Source: an uncultured Lachnospiraceae bacterium (lineage in GTDB: Bacteria; Bacillota; Clostridia; Lachnospirales; Lachnospiraceae). Taken from it: a DNA stretch of 57,237 nt. Shown here piece by piece: positions 10,701 to 18,694 of the stretch. Below the pieces are notes generated by a model. The model did not search any database. It saw nothing but the letters and a program-made list of their open reading frames with translations, and was not told the origin of the DNA. Within the stretch, counting starts at the first letter, position 1. Every line of letters begins with the position of its first letter. The DNA lies in NCBI GenBank assembly GCA_902779505.1, contig CACZBZ010000009.1:1-57237 (forward strand), written 5' to 3'. Made by a program: the position numbers and the translations under genes.

Positions 10701-11224
10701 AGTTCCAGATAATAATGGTCTTCTCCGAAAAGATCCCTGTACTCTATAACTTTCTGTCTTGCTTCATCTATAAGTCCTTTAGTAATGAGTCTCGGAACTT
10801 CTCCCGCCAGACAGGCTGAGGAGCAAATAATACCCTCATGATACTCTTTTAACACCTCAAAATCGATTCTGGGCTTATAATAGAAACCTTCCGTGAAGCC
10901 TTTACTTACTATCTTGCAGAGATTGGCATAGCCTAAGTTGTTTTCTGCAAGCAAAATAAGGTGGTGATATCTGTCTTCACCCCCTGTAAGTTCCTTATCA
11001 AATCGAGAATTGGGTGCAACATAGACTTCGCAACCAAGTATAGGCTTGATTCCGGCCGCCTTTGCCGCTTTATAGAAGTCAATTACGCCGTACATTACAC
11101 CGTGATCGGTAATTGCAGCGCTGTCCATCCCCAGTTCCTTGACTCTGTTCACATATTCGGTTATCTTGTTGGAACCATCCAGAAGACTGTATTCTGTATG
11201 GCTGTGTAAATGTGTAAACGCCAT
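7775..11224 (-). CDS. dnaE: DNA polymerase III alpha subunit (DnaE)
   Basis: A 1149-residue replicative or lagging-strand-initiating polymerase. An N-terminal PHP domain starts at HLHSHTEYSLLDG (about 5-17); the C-family catalytic aspartates are in MPDIDIDF near residue 395; helix-hairpin-helix and OB-fold regions follow (OB near 985-1060). It is DnaE, not PolC: there is no inserted proofreading exonuclease. The N-terminus is canonical, yet no ribosome site precedes it; an extended -10 box ends six bases before the ATG, suggesting a leaderless message. It lies 80 bases upstream of pfkA. Confidence 0.96.
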   Translation of the reverse strand: MAFTHLHSHTEYSLLDGSNKITEYVNRVKELGMDSAAITDHGVMYGVIDFYKAAKAAGIKPILGCEVYVAPNSRFDKELTGGEDRYHHLILLAENNLGYANLCKIVSKGFTEGFYYKPRIDFEVLKEYHEGIICSSACLAGEVPRLITKGLIDEARQKVIEYRDLFGEDHYYLELQDHGIPEQSNVNSVLLKFSKELNVPLIATNDCHYTYASDAESHDVLLCIQTNAKVSDTDRMRYEGGQYYVKSEEEMREIFKYAPEAIDNTHKIAERCNVEIEFGNTKLPHFEVPEGYDSWTYLNYLCKSGLNERYPDDDGSIAERLDYELSVIKKMGYVDYFLIVWDFINYARERGIPVGPGRGSAAGSVVSYTLHITNIDPIKYQLLFERFLNPERVSMPDIDIDFCFERRQEVIDYVSEKYGKEKVVQIVTFGTLAAKGVIKDVGRAMDLPYAYTDSISKMIPNELNITIDRALELNHDLKQQYETDETLHYLIDICKKLEGLPRHTSMHAAGVVICPKAADEFVPLSRGSDGSITTQYVMTTLEELGLLKMDFLGLRTLTVIKNAVNNVKSSRGIDIDIDNLNYDDKEVLASIGTGRTEGIFQLESTGMRSFMKDLKPQTLEDVIAGISLYRPGPMDFIPDYIKGKNNVGLVTYPTPELEPILAPTYGCIVYQEQVMQIVRSLAGYTMGQADNIRRAMSKKKQKVIDAERKNFVDGNKDEGIVGCVGNNISREIADGIYDSMVDFAKYAFNKSHAACYAVVAYQTAWLKHYYPVEFMAALMTSVIDNTAKVSEYILTCRSMGISILPPDVNEGEWGFAVSGNSIRYALTAIKGVGRNVIDAIVAERKMRGPYTGLEDFINRNTENDINKRLVENFIKAGAFDSFGGSRKQYMSVFISIMDHIMGNLKNNMAGQMSLFDIVDDSMKDDFDIKLPDVGEYSKELMLAFEKEVLGVYVSGHPLEEVEGLWKKHISRMASDLMYQEELHGMNATDKEMATLGGIIADKSIKYTKNDQAMAFVTLEDLTGSIECIVFPKTYQKYSQMLEVDEKVFIRGRVDAGDEQDAKLMVESITPFSDVVKNVWIKFATKEEYEACESELLDLIKDSDGKDNVIIYIAKPPMKKQLPKNMTVLADENLLEILTRRFGGDNVKLT

Positions 11225-11230
11225 AGAATA

Positions 11231-11239
11231 ATCTTAACA
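11231..11239 (-). promoter_or_regulatory. Extended -10 box of dnaE, predicts leaderless mRNA
   Basis: The minus strand reads TGT-TAAGAT, then TATTCT, then the dnaE ATG. A start of transcription six to seven bases after the -10 box falls on the A of the start codon. No convincing -35 is present; the TGn extension may replace it. Confidence 0.55.
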
Positions 11240-11243
11240 CATG

Positions 11244-11272
11244 TTGACTTTGTATGCACTTCATAGTATGAT
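11244..11272 (+). promoter_or_regulatory. Sigma-A type promoter of the metK riboswitch transcript
   Basis: TTGACT (11244-11249), a 17-base spacer and TATGAT (11267-11272). Transcription would begin near 11279, about 30 bases before the SAM riboswitch. It is back to back with the dnaE -10 box, only a few bases away. Confidence 0.75.
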
Positions 11273-11309
11273 ACTTTTCAGATATGACAATTCAATATTG
11301 TAAGAGATA

Positions 11310-11408
11310 CTCTTATTCAGAGTGGTGGAGGTACATAGGACCTGTGAAACCACGGCAACCCCGTCAGAGGAAGGTGCCAACCTGAGCAAATATTTTGAAC
11401 AATAAGAG
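11310..11408 (+). promoter_or_regulatory. SAM-I riboswitch (S-box)
   Basis: The P1 helix is formed by CTCTTATT (11310-11317) and AATAAGAG (11401-11408). Between them are the conserved S-box elements AGAGTGGTGGAGG, the GAAACCACGGCAACC segment and GGTGCCAACCTGAGCA. Bound S-adenosylmethionine should stabilise P1 and favour the terminator just downstream, turning off metK when the product is abundant. The match to the known aptamer is clear by eye. Confidence 0.93.
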
Positions 11409-11432
11409 GATTTGATTATCAAAATTTTCGAG

Positions 11433-11457
11433 TCCGCTATGTTCAGCGGATTTTTTT
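11433..11457 (+). terminator. Riboswitch-controlled intrinsic terminator
   Basis: TCCGCT (11433-11438) pairs with AGCGGA (11445-11450), followed by seven T residues. It lies between the SAM aptamer and metK and is the expression platform of the riboswitch. Confidence 0.9.
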
Positions 11458-11487
11458 ATTGTTTCTATTTATAAGAAAGGAGATACT

Positions 11488-12669
11488 ATGGAGAAGAGAT
11501 TATTCACTTCAGAATCAGTCACAGAAGGACATCCCGACAAAGTCTGCGATGCCATCTCTGACGCAATCCTCGATGCCTGCATGGAGCAGGATCCCATGAG
11601 CCGTGTAGCTTGCGAGACAGCTTGCTGTACAGGTTTCGTACTGATCACAGGAGAGATCACAACAAACGCATATGTTGATATGCAGAAGATAGTAAGAGAT
11701 ACAGTTAAGGAGATCGGATATACCAAGTCCGAGTACGGATTTGACGGCAACACATGTGCCGTATTCTGTGCTATCGATGAGCAGTCATCAGATATCGCTA
11801 TGGGTGTTGACAAGGCTCTTGAAGCTAAGGAAGGTGCCCTTAAGGATGACCTTGATACAGGTGCCGGCGATCAGGGTATGATGTTCGGTTATGCTACAAA
11901 CGAGACACCTGAATATATGCCTTATCCTATCTCACTTGCACATAAGCTTGCTCTTCAGCTTACCAAGGTTCGTAAGGACGGTACACTTAAGTACCTTCGT
12001 CCCGACGGAAAGAGCCAGGTATCTGTTGAATATGATGAGAACAACAAGCCTGTAAGACTTGAAGCAGTTGTTCTTTCTACACAGCATGATGATGATGTTA
12101 CTCAGGAGCAGATCCATGAGGATATCAAGAAGTATGTATTCGATCCCGTTCTTCCCAAGGAACTTATCGATGACAAGACAAAGTTCTTCATCAATCCTAC
12201 AGGAAGATTCGTTATCGGTGGACCCCACGGTGATGCAGGTCTCACAGGTCGTAAGATCATAGTTGATACTTACGGCGGATATGCCCGTCACGGCGGCGGT
12301 GCTTTCTCAGGTAAGGACTGTACAAAGGTTGACCGTTCAGCTGCTTATGCAGCAAGATATGTTGCTAAGAATATTGTAGCAGCAGGTCTTGCCGACAAGT
12401 GTGAGATTCAGCTTTCTTACGCTATCGGTGTTGCAGAGCCCACTTCAATCATGGTTGATACATTCGGTACAGGAAAGGTATCTGATGAAAAGCTTCTTGA
12501 AGCTATCAGAGCAAACTTCGACCTTCGTCCTGCAGGAATCATCAAGATGCTTGACTTGCGCAGACCTATCTACAAGCAGACAGCTGCTTACGGCCACTTC
12601 GGACGTAACGACCTTGATCTTCCTTGGGAAGCACTTAACAAGGTTGATGCTCTTAAGAAGTATCTTTAA
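11488..12669 (+). CDS. metK: S-adenosylmethionine synthetase
   Basis: A 393-residue enzyme making S-adenosylmethionine from methionine and ATP. It has [10 protein letters not shown] (13-22), [12 protein letters not shown], the [19 protein letters not shown]/methionine site near residue 250 and [13 protein letters not shown] precedes the ATG. Codon use is strongly biased (CTT, GTA, AAG, CGT), as in a highly expressed gene. It is a single-gene unit controlled by the upstream riboswitch and closed by a hairpin pair downstream. Confidence 0.97.
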   Translation: MEKRLFTSESVTEGHPDKVCDAISDAILDACMEQDPMSRVACETACCTGFVLITGEITTNAYVDMQKIVRDTVKEIGYTKSEYGFDGNTCAVFCAIDEQSSDIAMGVDKALEAKEGALKDDLDTGAGDQGMMFGYATNETPEYMPYPISLAHKLALQLTKVRKDGTLKYLRPDGKSQVSVEYDENNKPVRLEAVVLSTQHDDDVTQEQIHEDIKKYVFDPVLPKELIDDKTKFFINPTGRFVIGGPHGDAGLTGRKIIVDTYGGYARHGGGAFSGKDCTKVDRSAAYAARYVAKNIVAAGLADKCEIQLSYAIGVAEPTSIMVDTFGTGKVSDEKLLEAIRANFDLRPAGIIKMLDLRRPIYKQTAAYGHFGRNDLDLPWEALNKVDALKKYL

Positions 12670-12685
12670 TTCTAAAACAATATAA

Positions 12686-12743
12686 GGCGTGCCTTCGGGC
12701 ACGCCAATATAAAAGGGATTGGCCTATAGCCAATCCCTTTTTT
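12686..12743 (+). terminator. Double hairpin between convergent metK and HD-GYP genes
   Basis: A first perfect hairpin (GGCGTGCC-TTCG-GGCACGCC, 12686-12705) is followed by a second with 13-base arms (12711-12723 and 12729-12741) running into TTTTTT on the right and preceded by AAAA on the left. The second can terminate transcription from both sides. Confidence 0.85.
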
Positions 12744-12766
12744 GTTCTGATCATATAATTACTTTT

Positions 12767-13843
12767 CTATACCAGACATTCAATTCTAAGCCCGGGCTCT
12801 TTATTCAGATCCACGTAATCGGTGCCGCATTTGATTGTCGGTCTTGATAGCTTCTGCTTGTTGATGAAGATGATGTCTCCCTCTCTTCCGTCACTTAATC
12901 TTACACGGTTGAGCATGTAAGTATTGACGATGTTCTCAAGGAAAGTCATGATCATCTGTGTATCATACTTCTGGAATCCTTCATCTTCAAAGGCTTCTAT
13001 TACATCGAAGGGACAGAGGCTTCCTCTGTAATTACGTGCCGCCGTCATCGCCTCATATACATCTGCAATAGCAACTATCTTAGCATAATAATCTATCTGC
13101 TCTGATGTTATTCCCAGAGGATATCCTGAACCGTCGCATCTCTCATGATGCATAAGTGCAGCATTTTTCACCCTCTCATCAACATCATATCTCTGAAGTA
13201 TCTTATAGCCTTCAGTGGGATGAGTCTTCACCACTTCATATTCGGCATCTGTAAGCTTCTTGGGCTTCTTAATGATGTTCTCAGGGACTTTAAGCTTGCC
13301 AATATCATGCAGGATACCGCATTCGGTAGCAAGTCTCTGTTCTTCGGGTGAGAGACCCAGCCATCCGGCAAACACATTGCAGATAAGTCCCACATTGAGA
13401 CTGTGTGCAAATGTTATATCGTCGTACTGACGCATGTTGTGGACCATATCAAAGACGTTGATATCTCCTCCCGGGGGGTGGAGCAGTTCAAGTGCGTCTT
13501 CAACCATCTTAGTCGTATCAAGAGGTGCGTTCTTGGTTACCACATCGGTGATCATACGTGACATCTCTGAAACCGACTTCTCAAAATCTTCTTTGTATTT
13601 CTTGAATTCCGGTGTGGCGCGGAGTCTGGCGTTATACGATCCCGTATCATCTTCCTTGATCTGTGGAGCTTCAACGCCCTCCCCTCTTATCCTTACGGAA
13701 GTTATGGCATAGTAGGACAGCTTGGTGATTGCTTTTTCATTAAGCACCAAACCTTCCGGCAGTATCAACTGGTCATTAAAATTATATACATCGCTGTCGA
13801 GAATCATTCCCGGGACCAGATCGCATGTATTTACTTTGCCCAT
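12767..13843 (-). CDS. HD-GYP domain protein, probable cyclic-di-GMP phosphodiesterase
   Basis: A 358-residue cytoplasmic protein. The N-terminal 130 residues resemble the small domain that often precedes HD-GYP in clostridia; the catalytic region has HDIGK (179-183) and HHERCDGSGYPLG (232-244), the metal ligands and the GYP signature. Family members cleave cyclic di-GMP to GMP or pGpG. A C-terminal segment (DGREGDIIFINKQKL) resembles a small sheet extension. There is no receiver or membrane domain, so the input signal is unknown. AAGGAG precedes the ATG. It may regulate the flagellar or Tad functions encoded nearby (inference). Confidence 0.9.
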   Translation of the reverse strand: MGKVNTCDLVPGMILDSDVYNFNDQLILPEGLVLNEKAITKLSYYAITSVRIRGEGVEAPQIKEDDTGSYNARLRATPEFKKYKEDFEKSVSEMSRMITDVVTKNAPLDTTKMVEDALELLHPPGGDINVFDMVHNMRQYDDITFAHSLNVGLICNVFAGWLGLSPEEQRLATECGILHDIGKLKVPENIIKKPKKLTDAEYEVVKTHPTEGYKILQRYDVDERVKNAALMHHERCDGSGYPLGITSEQIDYYAKIVAIADVYEAMTAARNYRGSLCPFDVIEAFEDEGFQKYDTQMIMTFLENIVNTYMLNRVRLSDGREGDIIFINKQKLSRPTIKCGTDYVDLNKEPGLRIECLV

Positions 13844-13935
13844 GTATTCTCCTTACTGAGGCAAATAACCCCCTACTTATCCCCAATGTTACCAATTATT
13901 ACCGGTTGCCCCTATCAGACAACCTATGCTGCATG

Positions 13936-15231
13936 TCACCCTACTTTTAATTTGAATTTCTGAATAGCTGAATCATCTTCGACTTTTTCCATCATAGCCC
14001 CCAGACTACGGAGTTTTACGTCGAACTCTTCATATCCTCTCTCAATATACCTTATGTCGTCTATTGTTGTGAATCCATCGGCAGCCAAAGCCGCAAGTAC
14101 AAGTGCAGCTCCCGCTCTCAGATCCGGAGCTGTTATGCTTGCTCCCGTATAGCGGTTAACACCTTCTATTATTGCCGTACTGCTCTCAACTTTTATGTTG
14201 GCACCCATTCTCATGAGCTCGTCCACATATTTGAAGCGGTTCTCGAATATACTCTCGGTCACTATACTGGTGCCTTCCGCAAGTCCCAGCGCAACTGTTA
14301 TCTGCGGCTGCATATCTGTAGGAAAACCGGGATATGGAAGAGTCTTAACATGTGTATGCTCAAGTCTTCTTGAAGCCACCACTCTTACCGCATCGTCGGA
14401 TTCTTCTATCTCGCATCCGATCTCCTGAAGCTTGGCGCTTATGGATTCAAGGTGCTTAGGTATAACATTCTTGACTGTTATATCACCCTTTGTTACAGCT
14501 GCCGCAAACATGAATGTTCCAGCCTCTATCTGATCGGGTATGATCGTATATTCCGTTCCGTGAAGTTCCGATACGCCTTTGATCCTGATCACATCAGTTC
14601 CGGCACCCTTGATGTTGGCACCCATGCAGTTAAGGAAGTTTGCCACGTCTACTACGTGTGGCTCCTTGGCTGCATTCTCAATGATGGTCCTTCCCTCTGC
14701 TCTTACAGCTGCAAGCATAAGATTGATGGTGGCTCCAACAGTTACCATATCAAGATAGATATGTGCCCCCTGAAGCTTATCTGCGTGAGCCTCAATCCTT
14801 CCCCCTACCACTCCGGCATCCCTGGCTCCTAATGCCTTGAATCCCTTCAGGTGCTGATCGATTGGTCTGGTACCTATATTGCATCCACCGGGCAATGTTA
14901 CTTCAGCCTTGTTGAACTTACCAAGCAGTGATCCTATCAGATAATAAGATGCTCTGATTCTCTTGATATAATCACCGTCCACAATCTGACTGTGTATATT
15001 GCCGGCATTGATCTTAAGTGTATGCTTGTCCACATGCTGTACGATTACACCGATACTCTCCATTGCCTGGATCATTACATTGGTGTCACGTACATCAGGT
15101 ACGTTCTCTATTACAACTGTATCGTCGGTGAGAATTGCTCCGGCCAAAATACCGAGTGCGGCATTTTTTGCTCCGCCGATTTCAACTTCACCCACAAGGG
15201 CATTACCGCCCTTGATCACGTATTGTTCCAT
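13936..15231 (-). CDS. murA: UDP-N-acetylglucosamine 1-carboxyvinyltransferase
   Basis: A 431-residue enzyme for the first committed step of peptidoglycan synthesis, adding enolpyruvate to UDP-GlcNAc. K22-N23 in GGAKNAAL and the catalytic Cys117 in LPGGCNIG (the fosfomycin target) are present, so this is a Cys-type MurA. Inside-out alpha/beta barrel repeats fill the full length. It has its own promoter upstream and follows a wall peptidase gene. Confidence 0.95.
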   Translation of the reverse strand: MEQYVIKGGNALVGEVEIGGAKNAALGILAGAILTDDTVVIENVPDVRDTNVMIQAMESIGVIVQHVDKHTLKINAGNIHSQIVDGDYIKRIRASYYLIGSLLGKFNKAEVTLPGGCNIGTRPIDQHLKGFKALGARDAGVVGGRIEAHADKLQGAHIYLDMVTVGATINLMLAAVRAEGRTIIENAAKEPHVVDVANFLNCMGANIKGAGTDVIRIKGVSELHGTEYTIIPDQIEAGTFMFAAAVTKGDITVKNVIPKHLESISAKLQEIGCEIEESDDAVRVVASRRLEHTHVKTLPYPGFPTDMQPQITVALGLAEGTSIVTESIFENRFKYVDELMRMGANIKVESSTAIIEGVNRYTGASITAPDLRAGAALVLAALAADGFTTIDDIRYIERGYEEFDVKLRSLGAMMEKVEDDSAIQKFKLKVG

Positions 15232-15285
15232 TTTTTATCCCATCCTGTAAAAGGTAGTGGTAAAAATCAACCAAATCTACCCTTA

Positions 15286-15315
15286 AGTATACTCTACTTT
15301 CGCCTATTTTGTAAA
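15286..15315 (-). promoter_or_regulatory. Sigma-A type promoter of murA
   Basis: The minus strand has TTTACA (15315-15310), an 18-base spacer and TATACT (15291-15286). The predicted start is near 15279, giving a leader of about 48 bases. Confidence 0.65.
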
Positions 15316-15367
15316 TAGTTTTGCCCCTACCACAATATAGAGTGTTTTTTGCTAAAACAGCCGATTA

Positions 15368-16948
15368 TTACAGGTATTTAAGCGGGTTGACCGCCGTTCC
15401 GTTGATCCTTATCTCAAAGTGGACGTGAGGACCCGTACTTGCACCTGTATTACCACTCCTTGCTATGGTCTGGCCCTGAGAGACTGTCTGACCCTTGGAT
15501 ACGAGTATCTTGCTAAGGTGAGCATATCTGGTCTGTCTTCCGCCCGGATGATCGATGTAGACAACATATCCGTATCCACCCATCCATCCGGCCTGAACTA
15601 CCGTACCACCGCTGGATGCATAGACTGTTGTTCCCGTAGGTGTACCCCAGTCAACGCCCTGATGGTAAGCCGTAGCTCCGGCTGCCTTAGGTCTGTTTCT
15701 GTATCCGAATCCGCTTGTAAGACGTCCGCCGGCAAGTGGCTTGATGAATGTAGGAGGTATCTTGGTACCCTTCTCTACGATCTTCGGCACTGCATCCAGC
15801 AGAACTTCTTCTTTTACAACCGTTCTCTCTTCTTCTTTATTGTTACGATATGTAGTCTGGGCAACTATTGTATGGAAGCCCGATGACGGCTGCTGAATTG
15901 TTACCATATCCGTGGTGAACCAGTCGTCGTTGTATACATACTGAATCTCAGCATCGTATACTTCTTCTACATATTCAAGCTCGTTTCTTACTACCGAAAG
16001 CACAGGCTCGGGCATGGTGATTGTAAGTTCATCACCTACTCTGATCATGGATCTTTCATCATCCAATGTATTGTTCATGGCTATGATCTTATCCATGGGG
16101 ATATTGACTTTTTCAGCAATCTGAGAAAGTGTATCTCCCGATTCGACTACATATGTCGAATCAACTTCCTGAGCAACGGTTATCTCCTGTATAGCCGTCT
16201 CGGTATCTGTTATCTGATCAGCAAGAAGATAGGCATCCACTATTTCAATGGGATTGCCAAAACTCATGCTGTTGATTCCGTAATCATAATCATCAAAGCT
16301 CTTAAGCTCATCACCCAGTTCCGTCTCGGAAATTGAGGTGTTGATGTAAGAGTCAAATCCGGCCTCTTTTACCACATTTGCCTCTTCAAGAGCTTCAGCC
16401 TCCTCGTTGCTGACAACGGTGGCTGTTATACAGTTAAGCTCTCTTGTTGGATCAAGTGTCAGCTGAGCCACGAATTCGCGGTTGGTCTGATACAGATCCA
16501 GAGCTGCCTGAAGCACCTGAAGTACCGCTTCCGAATCTTTCAGGTTGGTTGAATAATCTCCTATCTTTACCGTAACTGCCGGCTGTCTGGTGTTATGCAC
16601 GCTTCCTCTGAGTGCTTCAACCATATTGGCCTTTACATCAGCCTCGGAATCTATCTTGCCGAATACAACCTCGGACCCCTCAACTTTTAAATCAGCGTCT
16701 GCGTAGATTATGCCATCGGAATCCCCTGCCATCTCAAGTCTAGCATCCGCAATCATGGCATTGACGTCTGCATCACTGCCTACATAACCGCAGTCCACGT
16801 CGTTGAGGAATATATGAAAGAGATTGTTACCTTCATGTCTGTATAAACTGATAGAGGGTAAAAATATTATGTTTAGAAAAATTACCAAAAACGCAATATT
16901 GATACGTGTAACATTAATGCGTCTATGGTAGGCTGTTAACTTTTTCAT
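15368..16948 (-). CDS. Membrane-anchored LysM-G5-M23 peptidase
   Basis: A 526-residue exported protein. One hydrophobic segment (about 15-36) anchors it. A long N-terminal region (about 40-260) is poorly defined; a LysM domain starts at VESGDTLSQIAEKVNIPMDK (about 268-315) and a G5-type domain follows (about 320-400). The C-terminal M23 domain (about 405-526) has the zinc ligands in YHQGVDWG and HVHFEIR, and a YAHLS segment. It should cut peptide cross-links in peptidoglycan, or bind and activate. It is 19 bases downstream of the coiled-coil membrane protein gene, in one operon. Confidence 0.92.
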   Translation of the reverse strand: MKKLTAYHRRINVTRINIAFLVIFLNIIFLPSISLYRHEGNNLFHIFLNDVDCGYVGSDADVNAMIADARLEMAGDSDGIIYADADLKVEGSEVVFGKIDSEADVKANMVEALRGSVHNTRQPAVTVKIGDYSTNLKDSEAVLQVLQAALDLYQTNREFVAQLTLDPTRELNCITATVVSNEEAEALEEANVVKEAGFDSYINTSISETELGDELKSFDDYDYGINSMSFGNPIEIVDAYLLADQITDTETAIQEITVAQEVDSTYVVESGDTLSQIAEKVNIPMDKIIAMNNTLDDERSMIRVGDELTITMPEPVLSVVRNELEYVEEVYDAEIQYVYNDDWFTTDMVTIQQPSSGFHTIVAQTTYRNNKEEERTVVKEEVLLDAVPKIVEKGTKIPPTFIKPLAGGRLTSGFGYRNRPKAAGATAYHQGVDWGTPTGTTVYASSGGTVVQAGWMGGYGYVVYIDHPGGRQTRYAHLSKILVSKGQTVSQGQTIARSGNTGASTGPHVHFEIRINGTAVNPLKYL

Positions 16949-16967
16949 TTGTTACCTTTTCGGTCTC

Positions 16968-17450
16968 TTATATTATCCCCAATATACGGAGTACATTGAT
17001 TGTCACGTCGGCGGCAACCAAAATAAATGTAAGAATACCTAATATTTTTATGAAGCGCATTTGCTTCCTTGTTACTTTTGTACTTTCTTCCACAATCGCA
17101 GAAGTCTGATTACGAAGCCCGTCATTGACTACGGCCTGCACGTTACGATAAACCTTTACGTTCTCTCTGTGCACATTGTTGTTGGTCTGTTCAAAGAGAG
17201 CCTCAATATCTGCATTGGGTTCTGTCTGTTCAGGCATAGTGACAGTGATACCGCCGTCCAACATCTCTGTGATCTTGGCAGCGGATTCCATGTTCTTAAG
17301 ATTGACCTGTTTCATCTCCTGAAGCAAGTTCTCATAGCTGTCCACTCTGTCCTTCAGCGCGTCCATTTCCTTGGCTTCAGCAGCTGAATTGGCCTTAATC
17401 ATATCATTGGGGTCAAATTTTTGTGCAATTTCATCAATAAATGTGTCCAT
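16968..17450 (-). CDS. Coiled-coil protein with C-terminal membrane anchor
   Basis: About 160 residues of unknown function. The start is placed at the ATG at 17450 because GGAGAGG lies six bases before it; the frame can be extended upstream to 17462, but that places the ribosome site inside the gene. Residues 20-65 are a charged helix with heptad character, residues 80-130 a second helical stretch, and the last 25 (FIKILGILTFILVAADVTINVLRILGII region) are one membrane segment. The topology suggests a tail-anchored cytoplasmic protein. Co-transcription with the M23 peptidase hints at a wall or division role (inference). Confidence 0.75.
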   Translation of the reverse strand: MDTFIDEIAQKFDPNDMIKANSAAEAKEMDALKDRVDSYENLLQEMKQVNLKNMESAAKITEMLDGGITVTMPEQTEPNADIEALFEQTNNNVHRENVKVYRNVQAVVNDGLRNQTSAIVEESTKVTRKQMRFIKILGILTFILVAADVTINVLRILGII

Positions 17451-17526
17451 GTCCCTCTCCATTTTGTCGCAATTTACTATATGTTAACCTCTTGTTCATA
17501 ATTTGTTCATATTCTATTGTTAGAAT

Positions 17527-17626
17527 TGAACTAAATCAGATAGGAAACGTAATTAGACAATTTTTTCATAATAGCCCAGGTGCTGAAAGGTGCCTGGGCA
17601 CTCCTCATTTTATGGGGAGTTTTTTT
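17527..17626 (+). ncRNA. Candidate small RNA, about 100 nt, opposite to both neighbours
   Basis: TTGTTC (17492-17497), a 17-base spacer and TATTGT (17515-17520) form a plausible plus-strand promoter. Downstream is a stable hairpin GCCCAGG...CCTGGGC (17574-17580 with 17593-17599) and then a terminator hairpin with seven T residues. No reading frame of note lies between. The neighbours are both on the minus strand, so a plus-strand terminator here has no other obvious client. No known RNA family was recognised. Confidence 0.4.
17600..17626 (+). terminator. Plus-strand intrinsic terminator overlapping the alarmone synthetase stop
   Basis: ACTCC (17600-17604) pairs with GGAGT (17616-17620) and is followed by a run of T residues to 17626. 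The run touches the last codon of the minus-strand synthetase gene. Confidence 0.6.
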
Positions 17627-18275
17627 ATGCCGTTTCACTCTCTTCATCATCCTTGGCAAGCTTCTGAACCTGCTCGTTAAGTGACATCATTTTGATATCA
17701 AGTGCAGATACCATCATGGCACAATCCACAAGTTCTTCCTGTATGCTCTCCGGAACGTTACCTTCAAACTTATAATGAATCTTATGCTCAAGGCTGGCCC
17801 AGAAATCCATTGCTACCGTTCTGATCTGTACTTCAACCTTTGTCTCAACTGATTTGTTGGACAGGAAGATAGGTACGGTTACAAGCATATGGAAACTCTT
17901 ATATCCGCTCTCCTTGGGCTTCTTGATATAATCCTTCACTTCCAAGATCTTGATATCATTCTGATTGGCAAGCATCTCGGCTATCTGATATATATCCGAT
18001 TCAAATGAACATATTATTCTGATACCGGCTATATCGTCCACGTACTTGATCATATTCTCAATGGTAGACTCGTAGCCTTTTTTCTTAAGTTTCTTAACAA
18101 TACTCTCGCTTGTCTTAATACGGGATTTGATATGCTCGATAGGATTGTACCTGTGAACATGCTGGAACTCGTCATTAAGTATCTCAAGCTTAGTATTTAT
18201 CTCTTTTAATGCCGATCTGTAAACAAGCAGAACTTCGTTCCAATTGTCTACCTGATCATATGCTTCATTGCTCAT
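17625..18275 (-). CDS. Small alarmone synthetase (GTP pyrophosphokinase, RelQ/RelP type)
   Basis: A 216-residue single-domain (p)ppGpp synthetase. The start is placed at the ATG at 18275, with AAAGGGG upstream, rather than at an in-frame codon at 18353 that would add 26 residues with no family match. It has RIKTSESIVKKLKKKG, DIAGIRI (81-87), the substrate loop ESGYKSFHM (122-130), and EVQIRT (148-153) followed by LEHKIHYKF. There is no hydrolase, TGS or ACT domain. It transfers pyrophosphate from ATP to GTP or GDP under stress. A C-terminal helix ends in an acidic tail. Confidence 0.92.
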   Translation of the reverse strand: MSNEAYDQVDNWNEVLLVYRSALKEINTKLEILNDEFQHVHRYNPIEHIKSRIKTSESIVKKLKKKGYESTIENMIKYVDDIAGIRIICSFESDIYQIAEMLANQNDIKILEVKDYIKKPKESGYKSFHMLVTVPIFLSNKSVETKVEVQIRTVAMDFWASLEHKIHYKFEGNVPESIQEELVDCAMMVSALDIKMMSLNEQVQKLAKDDEESETA

Positions 18276-18367
18276 GTTTCTATACCCCTTTATATTGTAG
18301 TTTTTCGCGGCGCATAGTAACGCACCATAAAAAACCAATGTATAGTGTACCATAAAATATCAATTAA

Positions 18368-18376
18368 TGCTATACT
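18368..18376 (+). promoter_or_regulatory. Extended -10 box, predicts leaderless mRNA for the 87-residue gene
   Basis: TGC-TATACT (18368-18376) is followed by CTCTCT and then the ATG at 18383. The transcript start would coincide with the start codon. No ribosome site is present. No strong -35 is seen. Confidence 0.55.
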
Positions 18377-18382
18377 CTCTCT

Positions 18383-18646
18383 ATGCGTATATGGATTAAG
18401 GAAATCAAAGACAATCATCTTATAAAAGATCTGGTGGTTGAGAACTATGAAGACGACACCAGAACACACAAGGTATTCAATGCTTTGGACAAAGCCTGCA
18501 GTGAATTGGATCTCAGTCATCCTATATGGCTTGACAAGAATGTGAAGGAATTCTCCAATCATTCCAGGACCAAATTCGGCCATGACAACTTTATTGATGA
18601 TATCCCGTTTGATTATCTTGATTTTTTGGTTATCGAAGAGGATTAA
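18383..18646 (+). CDS. Conserved small protein of unknown function
   Basis: An 87-residue soluble, acidic protein, beginning MRIWIKEIKDNHLIKDLVVE and ending FLVIEED. The middle (TRTHKVFNALDKACSELDLSHPIWLDKN) looks like a conserved alpha-beta core; I recall close relatives in Lachnospiraceae, but cannot check. It is transcribed divergently from the alarmone synthetase gene. A minus-strand open frame over the same bases (18290-18673) has no plausible start or protein character and is taken as the shadow. The gene appears leaderless. Confidence 0.8.
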   Translation: MRIWIKEIKDNHLIKDLVVENYEDDTRTHKVFNALDKACSELDLSHPIWLDKNVKEFSNHSRTKFGHDNFIDDIPFDYLDFLVIEED

Positions 18647-18650
18647 AGCG

Positions 18651-18677
18651 TAAAAAAGGGCGTGCATCTGCACGCCC
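18651..18677 (-). terminator. Terminator after galE
   Basis: Perfect nine-base arms GGGCGTGCA and TGCACGCCC (18658-18666, 18669-18677) with a two-base loop run into TTTTTT on the minus strand, 17 bases after the galE stop. It could also slow plus-strand transcription from the 87-residue gene. Confidence 0.85.
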
Positions 18678-18694
18678 TCATTATTTCCATATGA

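Noticed and set aside
17574..17599. Minus-strand terminator for the alarmone synthetase gene
   Set aside because: Read on the minus strand, the hairpins are followed by A-rich, not T-rich, sequence; the T-run is on the plus strand.
18290..18673. 127-residue minus-strand open frame over the 87-residue plus-strand gene
   Set aside because: It covers the promoter region of two genes, has no ribosome site and the protein looks like an antisense translation; the plus-strand frame has a coherent conserved-looking sequence.
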